Program-made: the position numbers and the translations under genes
The notes under the pieces: model-generated
Told to the model about the DNA's origin: nothing
Database searches by the model: none
The model's input: only the letters and a program-made list of their open reading frames with translations
DNA from: Gnetum montanum
Taxonomy: Eukaryota > Streptophyta > Gnetopsida > Gnetales > Gnetaceae
Reading direction: 5' to 3'
Assembly (NCBI GenBank): GCA_015680685.1
Contig: MNCI01006052.1
Location: 2,840-29,443 of the forward strand
DNA length: 26,604 bases
Shown: positions 9,798 through 20,030 of the stretch, piece after piece
Position numbering within the stretch: position 1 is the stretch's first letter
Layout of the letters: every line of letters starts with the position of its first letter

Positions 9798-10880
9798 GAT
9801 GCTCATGAGGTCCTGTGGGGGTCATTACGCCAAGAGATTAATAGCCATTAAGATCTTGCTTACAAGATATTATTGGCCTACATTGTTCCAGGACACCCAT
9901 CATTTCGTCCAATCTTGTGAGCACTGTCAACGTGATGGGGGGATGATTGCTAAAATGGAGGATCTACAACAATGGATTCAACCTTTAGAACCCATAAACC
10001 TTTAGAATTCTACTAAAAAATGAATTGATTTTATGGGGCCGATTACACTAATGTCTAATGGAAAAGCTTATATTATTGTTGTCGTTGATTACCTTACAAA
10101 ATGGGCAGAAGCAGCTACTGTTAAGGATTGTACATCATCTACAGCTGCACGATTTGTTCACCAACAAATTGTAAACAAGTTTGGTGTGCCTCATGCACTT
10201 ATTTCAAACAATGGTACACACTTCACAAGCGAAACTTTTCAAAAATTAATGCAATGCTTAGGGGTTGAGCACAAACTGACTACACCATATCCCCCCCAAG
10301 CAAACAGTCAAGCCAAAGTTACCAATAGGGAGATTACGAAGATATTGACAAGAACCATTAGCAAGTTTAGGTGAGACTGAAGCACTAAACTAAACAATGC
10401 TCTTTAGGCATACCGCTCCACATGGAAACTCCCTATAGGCTACTCTCCCTATGAGTTAGTGTATAGTAAATTACCAATGCTTCCCATTCAAGCTGAGCTC
10501 CATACACTATTTATGGCATGTGACCTCAACCTTGACCTTGATCTAGCACAAAAACAACGATTGATGATCCTTAACGTGCTAGATGAGAATCGATTGGCCA
10601 CCCTGTCATCTAACAAATTGCACCAGGCCTTCAATAAACAACATCATGACCTAAGAATTAGGAAAGCTAAATATTAACCAGGAGATAAGATTATCTATTG
10701 AAATCCCACACATGTGCCACAACGTACCAAATTTCAAACGTTGTGGGAAGGACCTTATGTCATTCATGCAACTTTTCCTTCAAGGGCCATGATGATATAC
10801 AAACCTAAGAGCCTAGATAAGAAACTGTCGGTCAACATCCAACAAACCAAACTTTTCCATGAGCTTAGAATAGCTTGTAC
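9798..10880 (+). pseudogene. Integrase region of element B (decayed)
   Basis: Integrase inserts the cDNA into the genome. The HHCC zinc finger is visible: His codons at 9804 and 9823 (a single-base frameshift lies between them, near 9810) and the two Cys of CEHC at 9916 and 9925. The catalytic core follows from about 10033. The first Asp is kept (VVVDYLTKW, 10087-10089). The second is Asn (ISNNGTHF, codon 10207-10209), and the Glu is Lys (QANSQAKVTNRE, codon 10315-10317). Spacing between the last two is exactly 35 residues, as in D,D-35-E. A stop at 10372-10374 and further breaks follow. The C-terminal region (about 10714-10880) resembles the usual FQTLWEGPYVI segment, with no chromodomain seen. 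Confidence 0.9.
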
Positions 10881-10980
10881 TCATACTACCTCTGTTGGTG
10901 GACAACCTTGCTTGCTATTTCAGATCTCCTCCTTCCAACTCAATCATGGAGGAGATGGCCACCTATGCCAACTATTCTAG

Positions 10981-12870
10981 GCCCTTAGCCATTTTTGTAT
11001 TTTTTGTTTACACATTTTTGTTTTACACATTTCTTAAATCTTTCTTATTTTGTTTTTGTTTTATACCATCATTCACATTTTTACTATTTCTTTGTTTGGT
11101 TGATTTACTTTCATTCATCATAAAATAAGTGCTCTTGATGGTGGATTGAATTATATACTATTGATTAATAATGTTTGGTTTTTACCTCTGAATTATGATG
11201 CTAATATTATGATATGGTTCTTTTGATAAAACAGACAATGAGTCCACATCGTCCATTCATCCATTCAACTTTGTCGTCTCCCTTGGCTTGGAACTATATA
11301 GTCCCTTTTTTCTAATCAACTTCTTAATAAATTGGTGGCTTGGTATTTTCCAAACTAAAGAAAAGACTCAATGGTTGAAAATGGTGTGACTTCAAGGGGA
11401 TTCGATGCATTTGTGCTAGCCATTCTCTTGGGTCCTTGGATGCTTTTTCTTGGGTTTTTTGCCATTTTGCCATCGATCAAATATCAGGAAGCTGAGTAAA
11501 TAAAAATAAGTCTTTGCATGGTGTGGTTCTCATGTAAAAAAAAAAAGAGAAAAGTGGGAATTCAAAGCATACCCCTTAGACATAATAAAGCAATATGGGC
11601 TACAAGCACTGGTAATGGCACTAGAAAGACATGCTACCCATGCCTAAAGGTTCCCTCTAACTAAGGCCCTTTCTCGCTTCCTACTTCTCCATCTCGCTCT
11701 CCTTGGGATGGTGATGACTCTTTGTGGAGGCATTCTTGTTGCTTCAAGAGGATGGATTGGCCAAGTGTACTGATGCGAGGTCACTAAGTGTGGTTGGTTT
11801 GAGTCTGGATTTGGAATGAGTTCTACTCAGTCACATTAACCATGACATACACAAGGGACTTTACACAACTTTGCTCTTGGGATTCCATTCCATTTATACT
11901 CTCCATCTTTCTTTCCATTTTCCACCTCATTGCTAGTTTTATGATTAGTCCATATCTTGGTTGATGCATTGTTTTTCCTTGATAAATTCTTGTGGGTAAG
12001 TTTTTTCACTCTTGCTTCCAAATGACATTCCTAGAGCCTATGGACTCTTTGGTTTGTGGGTTTGTTAGGGCATAAAGGACATGAGCCTACTTTGGGGAGG
12101 ACCCACTGGCATTCCTTTTTGGTGTAATTGTTAAGTTCTTTTCCTTAAACATTCTCTGCAATCAACCATTTCTCATTTCATCCCCATCTTTGACATCCAC
12201 TTTATTGGCGTTGCCATTGTTATTTTTCCCATCTTTCTTGTTCATTATATTTTTTCATCTTATTGCTACCGAAGGTTTGCTCTTAGTCGTGGGGGCCCTG
12301 GTACAAATTTTTCAATTTCTCCATTCTACTACTTGCCTAACCCCTACACCTTGGGTAGTTATCAGTAATAAACCCCTAACCCAATTTCTACCATAACGAC
12401 AACCCAGCCAATGTGCTTTATATCGAACAAGGTATCAATTGTATTGTGGCTTACTTATCCTTGCTCATTCGTGACTTTGTTGTGTGTGCAAATGGCGATT
12501 ACACAAACTATGAACTAGAATAGGAGGAAGCACTCGAGATGGACTAGAGCTGGAACGTTTACGTTGGGAACAAGTCTAGTCGCATGCCTATGAATAAACA
12601 ACGGAGGGCACAATCTTGGCATTGGTAGCAACACACCTCATTTTCTTTTCTCCCTCTTTCTCTTCAAGCTATCAAGTAAAGGTCTGGATGTCATCCATGT
12701 ATAGTGTTCACCACAAAGGGTGTAAACACCAATGTTATAATATGTTTATCGATCTGTTCACTAAGCACTTTGAGTCTGTTATTCCCTGTCGCTGTCAGTT
12801 CTCATTCAGTCAATAATCCCATACCTTCCCAATATTTTGTAAGGAATTCAAGGACAAGTTTTCATTCAGT
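10981..12870 (+). other. Long 3' non-coding region of element B
   Basis: About 1.9 kb lie between the end of the integrase similarity and the polypurine tract. In some Athila elements this space holds an env-like frame; none is recognised here. The part from about 11387 onward is found again, inverted, in element C (25116-26604), so it is a real part of the family. One short reading frame at about 12414-12650 is shared by both copies (separate entry). Confidence 0.6.
12414..12650 (+). pseudogene. Possible small 3' ORF of element B (conserved with element C, decayed)
   Basis: From ATG 12414 the frame begins MCFIS. After a one-base loss near 12428 it continues with QGINCIVAYLSLLI, VVCANGDYTN, EEALEMD and MNKQRRAQS. 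In element C the matching minus-strand frame (25590-25381, 69 residues, beginning MHFISRQGINYIVDY) is open, with aligned words VVCTDGDHTN, EEALRMD and GKQRKAQS. Most differences leave similar residues. I do not recognise the protein. It could be a remnant of an accessory frame or a chance open stretch. Confidence 0.3.
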
Positions 12871-12871
12871 C

Positions 12872-12880
12872 GTGGGGGTA
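12872..12880 (+). other. Polypurine tract of element B
   Basis: GTGGGGGTA directly abuts the 3' LTR start. Element C has the same tract (TGGGGGTA) at the same place on the minus strand. It primes second-strand DNA synthesis. Confidence 0.75.
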
Positions 12881-13693
12881 TGATGAGCCGCAATATCACG
12901 TCCGCAATATTTCGTACACGATATCGTGGCCTTCCATGTGATATCACATACGCGATATCATGGCCTACCTCATTGCCTATAAATAAAAGGTGAGCGCACT
13001 TGGTTTGCATAGTTAGTCTTAGTCCCTTACCCAAATTCTTGCCTTTTCTCCCTCTCAGAGTTAGAATTATTTTTGCGTGCCCACAATAGGAGTCATAAAG
13101 TGAACGAATCTTTGTCCTAGCATTTTGTACTTGAGCACACCTTATGTACAGCAATAAAGACAAACTTTGTGATAAACATTGAAGCATTCAGAATAGATTA
13201 ATTATTGTTAATTATTGTTACTTAATGCTTTCCTTAGTTAATTAATGATTCCCTCTCACCCTACAACCCTCCTAAGTAAGCACACATAGTACGATCACTT
13301 CGAGCATGCGTGTAACACTTGGTAACCTAGTAACGATTAGGGTTTGGTAATCCCAATAGTGTTGCACAAGTTTAGGATGTGTACAGCAAGTGAGAATGGA
13401 TACTAGTGTTAGGATTAGTTAGAGCCTAGTTAATAAGTAGTCAAATTAAATTAGTTACTTAGTTATCTCTCTCCTCCCTTATTAGCAGCAAGACATAAAA
13501 CACAAAAAAGTATAAAAATCATATGCCTCAAGTTTACTTAACCATACAATCGTGACATATAAGTAAGCTTGGGAAGACAACGATTGATCAACCCATTCTT
13601 GTTCCACAAAGGCGCATAAGCACTTAGTCCTTGGAATTCAACCAAATCGTGCATGGACTCTTGTATTCATATGGTTGAGCGCACTGCTCATCA
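12881..13693 (+). repeat. 3' LTR of element B (813 bp)
   Basis: It starts TGATGAGC and ends GCTCATCA, a perfect 8-bp terminal inverted pair. It keeps the fuller palindrome module (about 12888-12962, several ATATC/GATATC words) that the 5' LTR has partly lost. TATAAATA is at 12978-12985 and AATAAA at 13153-13158. It is collinear with the 5' LTR apart from about 60 substitutions and a few indels. Confidence 0.9.
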
Positions 13694-13698
13694 ATGTG
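13694..13698. repeat. Right target-site duplication of element B (ATGTG)
   Basis: Identical to 3794-3798. Confidence 0.85.
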
Positions 13699-13739
13699 CA
13701 ATGGATGTTTTTTTTCCTTACGAAATACAAAGAAATGAC

Positions 13740-14935
13740 TTTATTATTGAAATGTAAATGTGAGTGTGTTGTTGATAGTTAAGATAGCTAGGTATGCATG
13801 GAACACATCTACAACATAGAACATTAATCAATGAACATTTCATCTCTACTCTCTAGTTAATTAAGTAGATAGAGACACTTGGAATAGAATAGTTCATTCA
13901 TTTCATCTGTGGACTCCTTCAATTATTGCAATAAATTTCATTGGTTCATTCATTTGTTTCTTATCATTGTGTTCATTTATTGGTGTCTTATCCATTAAAT
14001 TGCATAGTTTATGTTGAAAGAATCAACTCACAAATACATTGTTGAGAGTTCTTATGTAATGACTACCCTAGAAATAAGCTATTGTTAATCAAATAACCAA
14101 TTGAAAATTTAAATGTAATTATGTGCTTTAGAGAAGACAAAGATAATTGCAGTAGAATACTCCATTCATTCATATTTAGATTCTTCCAACTATTGCAATG
14201 ACATTCATTGGTTCATTTAGTTGTTTTATATCATTGTATCGTTTGTTCATTCATTTGTTATCCAATGTATTGCATAGTCTGTATAAAAAGAATCATGATT
14301 CATTCATTTCTTATCCATTGTATTGAAAGAATCAACTCATGGAGGCATTGTTGAAAATTTTTGTATAATGACAAGTCTAGAAATGATCCATCGTCATAGC
14401 CAATCCAAATTTCTAATGAAATTACATACTTTAAAGAAGGCATAGACACTTGGAATGGAATGGTCCAATCATTTATATTTGGACTCTTTCAACTATTGTA
14501 GTGACCTTCATTGATTCATTCATTCATTTCTTATCCTTTGTATTGTTCTTCATTCGTTTTTTTTTTATTGAATTGCAACCAATCACCATGCTTAGCTTGT
14601 GTTGAAAGAAAAGTCATGAAAGCATCATTGAAAATTCTTATATAATGACACTAGAAATGTCCTATTGTCAGTGACTACCAATACATTCATAATTTGCATT
14701 CATATTCATACTTGTGCTTTAGGGAAGACAACACTTGGAATAGAATAGTCCATTCATTCATATTTAGACTCTTCCAATTATTGCAATGCTTTTCATCGGT
14801 TCATTCATTCATTTTTTATCCATTGTAGTGTTGGTTCATTCATTTCTTATCCATTGAATTGTAACAGGCCATCCTACTTAGCTTTTGCTAAACAATCAAC
14901 TCACCAAAGGCATTTCATAAATTAATGCTTTTGTG
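13740..14935. repeat. Degenerate tandem repeat block 1 (about 270-310-bp unit)
   Basis: Recurring landmarks in the same order are: AATCAACTCA, GAAAATTCTTATGTAATGAC, CTAGAAATG, GACACTTGGAATAGAATAG, TCCATTCATTCATATTT, CTTCCAACTATTGCAATGAC and TTCATTCATTTCTTATCCATTG. The TTCTTATGTAATGAC landmark falls near 14045, 14353 and 14630. The GGAATAGAATAG landmark falls near 13878, 14150, 14449 and 14732. The unit is diverged and internally rich in CATT. It has no coding potential. Confidence 0.75.
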
Positions 14936-15195
14936 GATAGATCGATGGAAAATATAATCTTTATCTTGCACCATACATTAACCATGCAGCCCATGTGTAT
15001 CTACTATTATCACTATTTTTAAACATCATCGTCATTTTTTAAACTAAATCATCACCATCGTTTTTTAAACTAAATAAAATAGATGGAACGGAAAAGCCAA
15101 AAGTTGCCGCATCATCCTCAATGATTGTTAGCGAAAATTCAGCAGCCAAAGGTTACATATACCAAGCCTTGCAAATGACATTCACCTCAGCTGTT
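14936..15195 (+). repeat. Ghost copy of the receptor-kinase 5' flank
   Basis: This stretch is collinear with about 17890-18145, directly upstream of the kinase gene. Shared words in order include ACCATGTGTAT-like sequence, ATTATCACTATTTTT, AAATAAAATAGATG, AACGGAAAAG, CAAAAGTT, GATCCTCA-like sequence, AAGGTTACATATACCA and ATGACATTCACCTCA. Similarity stops at about 15195, just before the signal-peptide coding part would begin. It is best read as the leftover 5' end of a second, lost kinase copy. Confidence 0.7.
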
Positions 15196-16804
15196 TCGTG
15201 AGTTCGTCCTAATAAAAAAGAATGCCAAACTTCCATAGACACCGACATTTCATTCATTGCAATGTTCCGTGTCTGGTAGTCCATGGGTTCTTCCTTGCAC
15301 CGACCCTTTCGTTTTGTTTTGGTTTGATTTTTTTTAATGGAAATGGGGAACGCCTTTATTTATTTTATTTTATTTATTTAATTTATAGGTCAGCTCGACA
15401 AATACCATAATGAGTCGAGCAATGTCGGTTCATTTTATCAGTGTCAAGGCACGTGTCTTGGAAAGTACATTGCTTGTGTGGCCACAGAATCCGCATCAGT
15501 GAAATGTCGACCACAAAATCTAAGCCCAATTATGTAAACGCTTTTTCAGATTGGAATAATTAATTCATATGTTACGTTTACCTGTGCGTGCGTGGTGGGT
15601 CTCGACTCCAATAAATAATTCTCCAATGTAAATAAATAATAAGTCCACGTTGACTTGACTTGTCGCGTGTGAAAGGTTAAGAGTCAATAAAAGCCAACCA
15701 TATTTTAAAAAGCAGTTAACAATGGCTATGCCCATGAAGTTTGTTGTCGGAGCCTTGCAATTATTGTAAATATTTTTTTTTCCGTGTTCCATTGGACTTA
15801 CTTACTAGTTACACGGCATTAGAGATGAAGTGCACATGAGATGATAAGGTTGAAGTTGTATTCTCATCCTCCAATGTCAAGTCAGTCACTCAGCAATTAT
15901 TGTAAGTTTGGGATGTTGAAACTTGAAATAATTGAAAGATAGGTACACCCCAACAATTATTGAAGGGGGACATGAATCACCTTGCCCTTTTATCCAAACT
16001 CGGTTGAGCTAAAAAAATATTAAATTAAACCGAAAAGCCCAAGGAGTTCCAAAGTGAACCTACCTCGTAACTAAGTTTTCAAATAGCAAGATAGGGAACT
16101 CAACTTAAAATAAGCTTTATCAATAAAATATTAAATTATTCACTACAAAAATCATATTTCCTTCAATGAGATATCAATTCCAAATCTTCAACTATTGTAT
16201 CCCTTTAAAATACCATCCTTTCTCTTTTATGTCTTCAAAAACTCCTTAAAAAAATTTGATTTGTTTTATTTTTGTCATTTTAATTATATGCAATATAGTG
16301 ACAAATAACTTCTGTGTCTAGAGGAAGTAAATTAAAATCGAATAAATATATCGTTTGACTTGAGAACGTGGTGCAACGGAGCGACCCAATTTTTCCCCCA
16401 CTTTCCGTTGAATGCCCTTTAATGCGGATGAAGACATATATTATTAAGATTGAATACTCCATTCATTGCTTTCATATCCGCACTACCCCAACCACTAAAA
16501 CGAATGAACGAATGAATGGCCTTCGTTCGCGGAAAATTCTTGCGTGTCGGCTTAGAATGCCAATAAATAAATCGGTGTTCGGAAGAGTGGCTTTGCAAAA
16601 TCGGATAAATCGCTTTCAAAATTATTGACTTATCCTTAACAATAAATTTTAATCAGCGAGCGGTTGATGAATGAACCGGTCATCATTTGCGGTACAACGC
16701 AAATTCAAAGGACATTTATGTAATTGCTTCTTCATGTAACACCAAATACAGTGCAACTTGCACGAATACAATGTGGATAAACAACAATATGCCGCTATGC
16801 GTAT
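15196..16804. other. Unique spacer with a W-box/G-box patch; no gene found
   Basis: It lies between the ghost 5' flank and repeat block 2, where the coding part of the lost copy would have been. No kinase or LRR similarity was seen in the frames. TTGACTTGACT at 15650-15660 gives two adjacent W-box cores, and a third core lies inverted near 15683-15687. CACGTG (G-box) is at 15450-15455. These are short motifs that also occur by chance. Confidence 0.4.
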
Positions 16805-17889
16805 GGATAGTTTGTGTTGAAAAAATCAAGTCATGAGGGCATCATTGAAAATTCTTATGTAATGATAAGTTTAGAAATGTCTCATTGTCAATGATAACAA
16901 ATACAAAATTTAAATGCAATTGCATAATCTTGGAAAATACAGACACTTAGAATAGAATCATCCAATTCATTCATTTTTAGCCTCTTCCAACTATTACAAT
17001 GACCTTCATTGATTGATCCATTCCTTGCTTATCCATTCTATTCTTCCTTCATTCATTTCTTATCCATTGATTTGGAGCCTATCACCATGCTTAGCTTGTA
17101 TGGGAAGAATCAATTCAAAGGCATTTTGTTGAAAATTCTTTAGTAATAACTCTAGAAATGTCACATTGTCAATTAAACAATACACATGAAAAAAAATACA
17201 TAACAATTTGCAATAATACCGAGATTGAACGCTCACCTACACAACCTAGATTGATTGGTGATTATGGATAGATTGGTGGAAAACATAATCTTTATCCTCC
17301 GCTATACATTAGCCATGTAGCCTAGGTGTATTGTTTGTGTATGAAAGCAATGTTGAAAATTTTATGTAATGATAACTTTAGAAACATCCAGTTATCAATG
17401 ACAACCAATATAGAAGTGAAATGCAATTATTTACTCTAGAGAAGACATAGACACTTGAAATAGAATAGTCGAGTCATTCATATTTGAACTCATTGGTTCA
17501 TTCATTCCTTTCTTATTCATTGGATTGTTCTTTCATTTGTTTCTTATTCATTAAATTGCAATCAGCCACCATTCTTAGTTTGTGGTAAAAGTTAACTCAT
17601 AAGGCAGCACTGAAGATTCTTACCTAATTTACATCCCTAGAAATGCTCCATTCTCAATGATAAACAATAAAAAACTTAAATACAATTATGTACTCTAGAG
17701 AAGACATGACACTTGGAATAGAGTACTTAATCATATTTGCACTCTTCCAACAATTACAATGACTTTCATTATTTCATTCATTAGTTTCTTATTCATTATC
17801 TCTAATCCATTACATTGTAACTTGTCACCATTACATTGTAACTTGTCACCATGCTTAGCTTGTGGTGAGAGAATCAACTCATAAAAGGT
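16805..17889. repeat. Degenerate tandem repeat block 2
   Basis: It has the same landmarks as block 1: the GAAAATTCTTATGTAATGA-type word near 16846, 17132, 17356 and 17610, and the ACACTTGGAATAGA-type word near 16943, 17450 and 17710. A copy of the GGATAGATYGRTGGAAAAYATAATCTTTATC segment that starts the ghost flank also occurs inside this block near 17268. A 21-bp exact duplication (TTACATTGTAACTTGTCACCA) lies at 17810-17851. Confidence 0.75.
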
Positions 17890-18183
17890 ACTTCGTAGAT
17901 AGATCCGTGGAAATTATAATTTTATCCGGCACCATGTGTATATCATTATCACTATTTTTTGATTATCATCTAAGTAAACATCTTTTTTTAACCTTTGGAT
18001 GATAAGTAAATAAAATAGATGCAACGGAAAAGTCAAAAGTTACCAGGTGATCCTCATTTAGTGTTATTGAAAATTCAACACCCAAGGTTACATATACCAC
18101 AGCTTCATCCTGTTGCTGCTGCACATGACATTCACCTCATCCTCATCCTGCTGCTGCTTCCATTGCATTCGCCAACAGCGAGA
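17890..18183 (+). promoter_or_regulatory. 5' flank / probable 5' UTR of the receptor kinase
   Basis: This segment sits between repeat block 2 and the likely start codon at 18184 and is duplicated at 14936-15195. The reading frame is open upstream from 18019 (MQRKSQ...), but that part matches non-coding sequence in the ghost copy and would place extra residues before a good signal peptide, so I treat it as untranslated. No clear TATA box was identified. A CTG/CTC-rich patch (about 18105-18160) precedes the start. Confidence 0.5.
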
Positions 18184-18789
18184 ATGATAATGATAATGTT
18201 GCTCAACGCATTTTCATGGACATTGTTTGCAATTTTGGTGGTGCACCATGTTGCTGCTTCCCCGGTAGATGCAAATTATGATAATTCTCTTGCTTCTGCT
18301 GTTGCAAATTATGAGGTCAAATCCTTGATTGCCTTTAAGAAATGCATCACCAGGGATCCTCACTCTGTTTTACAAGATTGGCGATCTGACTCTGTTAATG
18401 CTTGCAACTTCACTGGAGTTCAATGCTCTTCTGCAGGCAGAGTCATTTCAGTGGATCTTGACAGCAATGGTTTGCAGGGATCAATATCTTCAGCCATAGC
18501 AAATTTATCTATGTTGAAGGTGTTCAATGTTTCCAACAATTCTTTGTCCGGGTTCATTCCACCTCATCTTGGCAGGCTTTTTAAACTTCAGCAACTTGAA
18601 CTAGGTAACAACATGTTTAAGGGTTCCATTCCTCCACAGCTTGGGAATCTCTCCTTCTTACAGAGACTTGCTTTGGGTGTGAATTCTCTTGAAGGCACCA
18701 TTCCTGATTCTCTTGGAAAACTCAGTCAGCTCAACATTCTGTACCTTTACAGCAACTTGATCACAGGTCCCATTCCTCTGCAATTGGGC

Positions 18790-20030
18790 AACCTTTCCTC
18801 CCTTAAGGAGCTTGATCTGAGCACCAATTCTCTGAATGGCACCATTCCTGCTTCTCTGGGAAAGCTCATGCAGCTCAAGGTCCTGTACCTTTTCAAGAAC
18901 TCTCTCAGCAGTCAAATTCCAGAGTCACTTGCTCAACTCAAACAGATGACCGAGCTTGATTTGTCTGAGAATTTTTTGGAAGGCAGCATCCCGCAATCCT
19001 TGGGCAACCTTTCTTCCCTTGAGCACCTTGATTTGGATAGCAATTCTCTGAATGGCACCATTCCTGTTTCTTTGGGAAAGCTCACAAGGCTCAAGGTCCT
19101 GTACCTTTTCAAGAACTTCTTCACAGGTCCCATTCCTCCACAATTGGGGAATCTCTCTTCCCTTAAGGAGCTTTATACTAAGCACCAATTCTCTGGAAGG
19201 CAGCATCCCACAATCCTTGGGCAACCTCTCATCCCTTGAGTCCCTTCATTTGCCCACCAATTCTCTGAATGGCACCATTCCTGCTTCTCTGGGAAAGCTC
19301 ATGCAGCTCAAGGTCTTGCACCTTTTCAAGAACTCTCTCAACGGTCCAATTCCAGAGTCATTTGCTCAACTCAAACAGATGACCGAGCTTGATTTGTCTG
19401 AGAATTCTTTGGAAGGCAGCATCCTGCAATCCTTGGGCAACCTTTCTTCCCTTGAGCACCTTGATTTGGATAGCAATTCTCTAAATGGCACCATTCCTGT
19501 TTCTTTGGAAAAGCTCACAAGGCTTAAGGTCCTGTACCTTTTCAAAAACTCCTTCACAGGTCCCATTCCTCCACAACTGGGGAATCTCTCTTCCCTTAAG
19601 GAGCTTTATCTGAGCACCAATTCTCTGGAAGGCAGCATCCCACTATCCTTGGGCAACCTCTCATCCCTTGAGTCCCTTCATCTGCACACCAATTCTCTGA
19701 ATGGCACCATTTCTACTTCTCTGGGAAAGCTCATGCAGCTCAAGGTCCTGTACCTTTTCAAGAACTCTCTCAACGGTCCAATTCCAAAGTCACTTGCTCA
19801 ACTCAAACAGATGACCGAGCTTGATTTGTCTGAGAATTTTTTGGAAGGCAGCATCCCGCAATCCTTGGGCAACCTTTTTTCCCTTGAGCACCTTGATTTG
19901 GATAGCAATTCTCTGAATGGCACCATTCTTGTTTCTTTGGGAAAGCTCACAAGGCTCAAGGTCCTGTACCTTTTCAAGAACTTTCTCAGCGGTCCATTTC
20001 CAGAGTCACTTGCTCAACTCAGATACATGA
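18790..20030 (+). repeat. 432-bp (6-LRR) higher-order tandem repeat in the ectodomain
   Basis: CAGATGACCGAG occurs at 18943, 19376 and 19808: spacings 433 (432 plus the inserted base) and 432. One block is six LRRs beginning with QMTELDLSEN, SLEHLDLDSN, RLKVLYLFKN, SLKELYLSTN, SLESLHLxTN and QLKVLxLFKN. Copies are nearly identical at DNA level, far more alike than the LRRs outside, so the amplification is younger than the gene. The third copy passes into diverged LRRs after about 19990. Confidence 0.88.

Larger units (their letters stand above)
3799..13693 (+). mobile_element. Complete but inactive Ty3/gypsy (Tat/Athila-type) retrotransposon B
   Basis: The element is 9,895 bp and is bounded by TGATGAGC at 3799 and GCTCATCA ending at 13693. 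It is flanked by an identical ATGTG at 3794-3798 and 13694-13698, the 5-bp duplication expected from gypsy integrase. The order is 5' LTR, tRNA-Asp-type primer-binding site, gag, protease, RT, RNase H, integrase, long 3' region, polypurine tract, 3' LTR. Integrase after RT defines Ty3/gypsy. The primer type, the gag sequence and the absence of a visible chromodomain point to the Tat/Athila side of the superfamily. Every coding domain is broken. Hand alignment of the two LTRs gives about 60 substitutions over roughly 720 bases, mostly transitions, so the insertion is old. Confidence 0.93.

Noticed and set aside
11400-12400. An env-like gene in the 3' region of element B (for example the hydrophobic frame at 12190-12396)
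   Set aside because: The hydrophobic frame is short, has no signal or fusion-like organisation, and the matching region of element C does not keep it clearly open.
12810-13187. 125-residue minus-strand frame across the 3' LTR boundary of element B
   Set aside because: It crosses the polypurine tract and LTR junction and has a related frame only in the 5' LTR (3814-4023), as expected of repeated non-coding LTR sequence.
15222-15792. Small frames at 15222-15410 (plus) and 15565-15792 (minus) as genes
   Set aside because: They are of low complexity (T-rich stretches translated as Phe/Leu/Tyr) or lack any recognisable domain, in a spacer without other gene signals.
16280-16628. Overlapping 60-86-residue frames on both strands at 16280-16628
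   Set aside because: They overlap each other on opposite strands, show no motif, and fit chance open frames.
13740-17889. The CATT-rich repeat blocks as a possible CRISPR-like or centromeric satellite array
   Set aside because: The units vary from about 220 to 310 bp, are strongly diverged and number only a few per block. They show no spacer architecture and do not resemble a large homogeneous satellite.
18019-18183. N-terminal extension of the kinase frame starting MQRKSQKLPG
   Set aside because: The upstream stretch matches non-coding sequence in the ghost copy at 15080-15195, and a clean signal peptide begins at ATG 18184. Translation from 18019 would bury it behind 55 residues.
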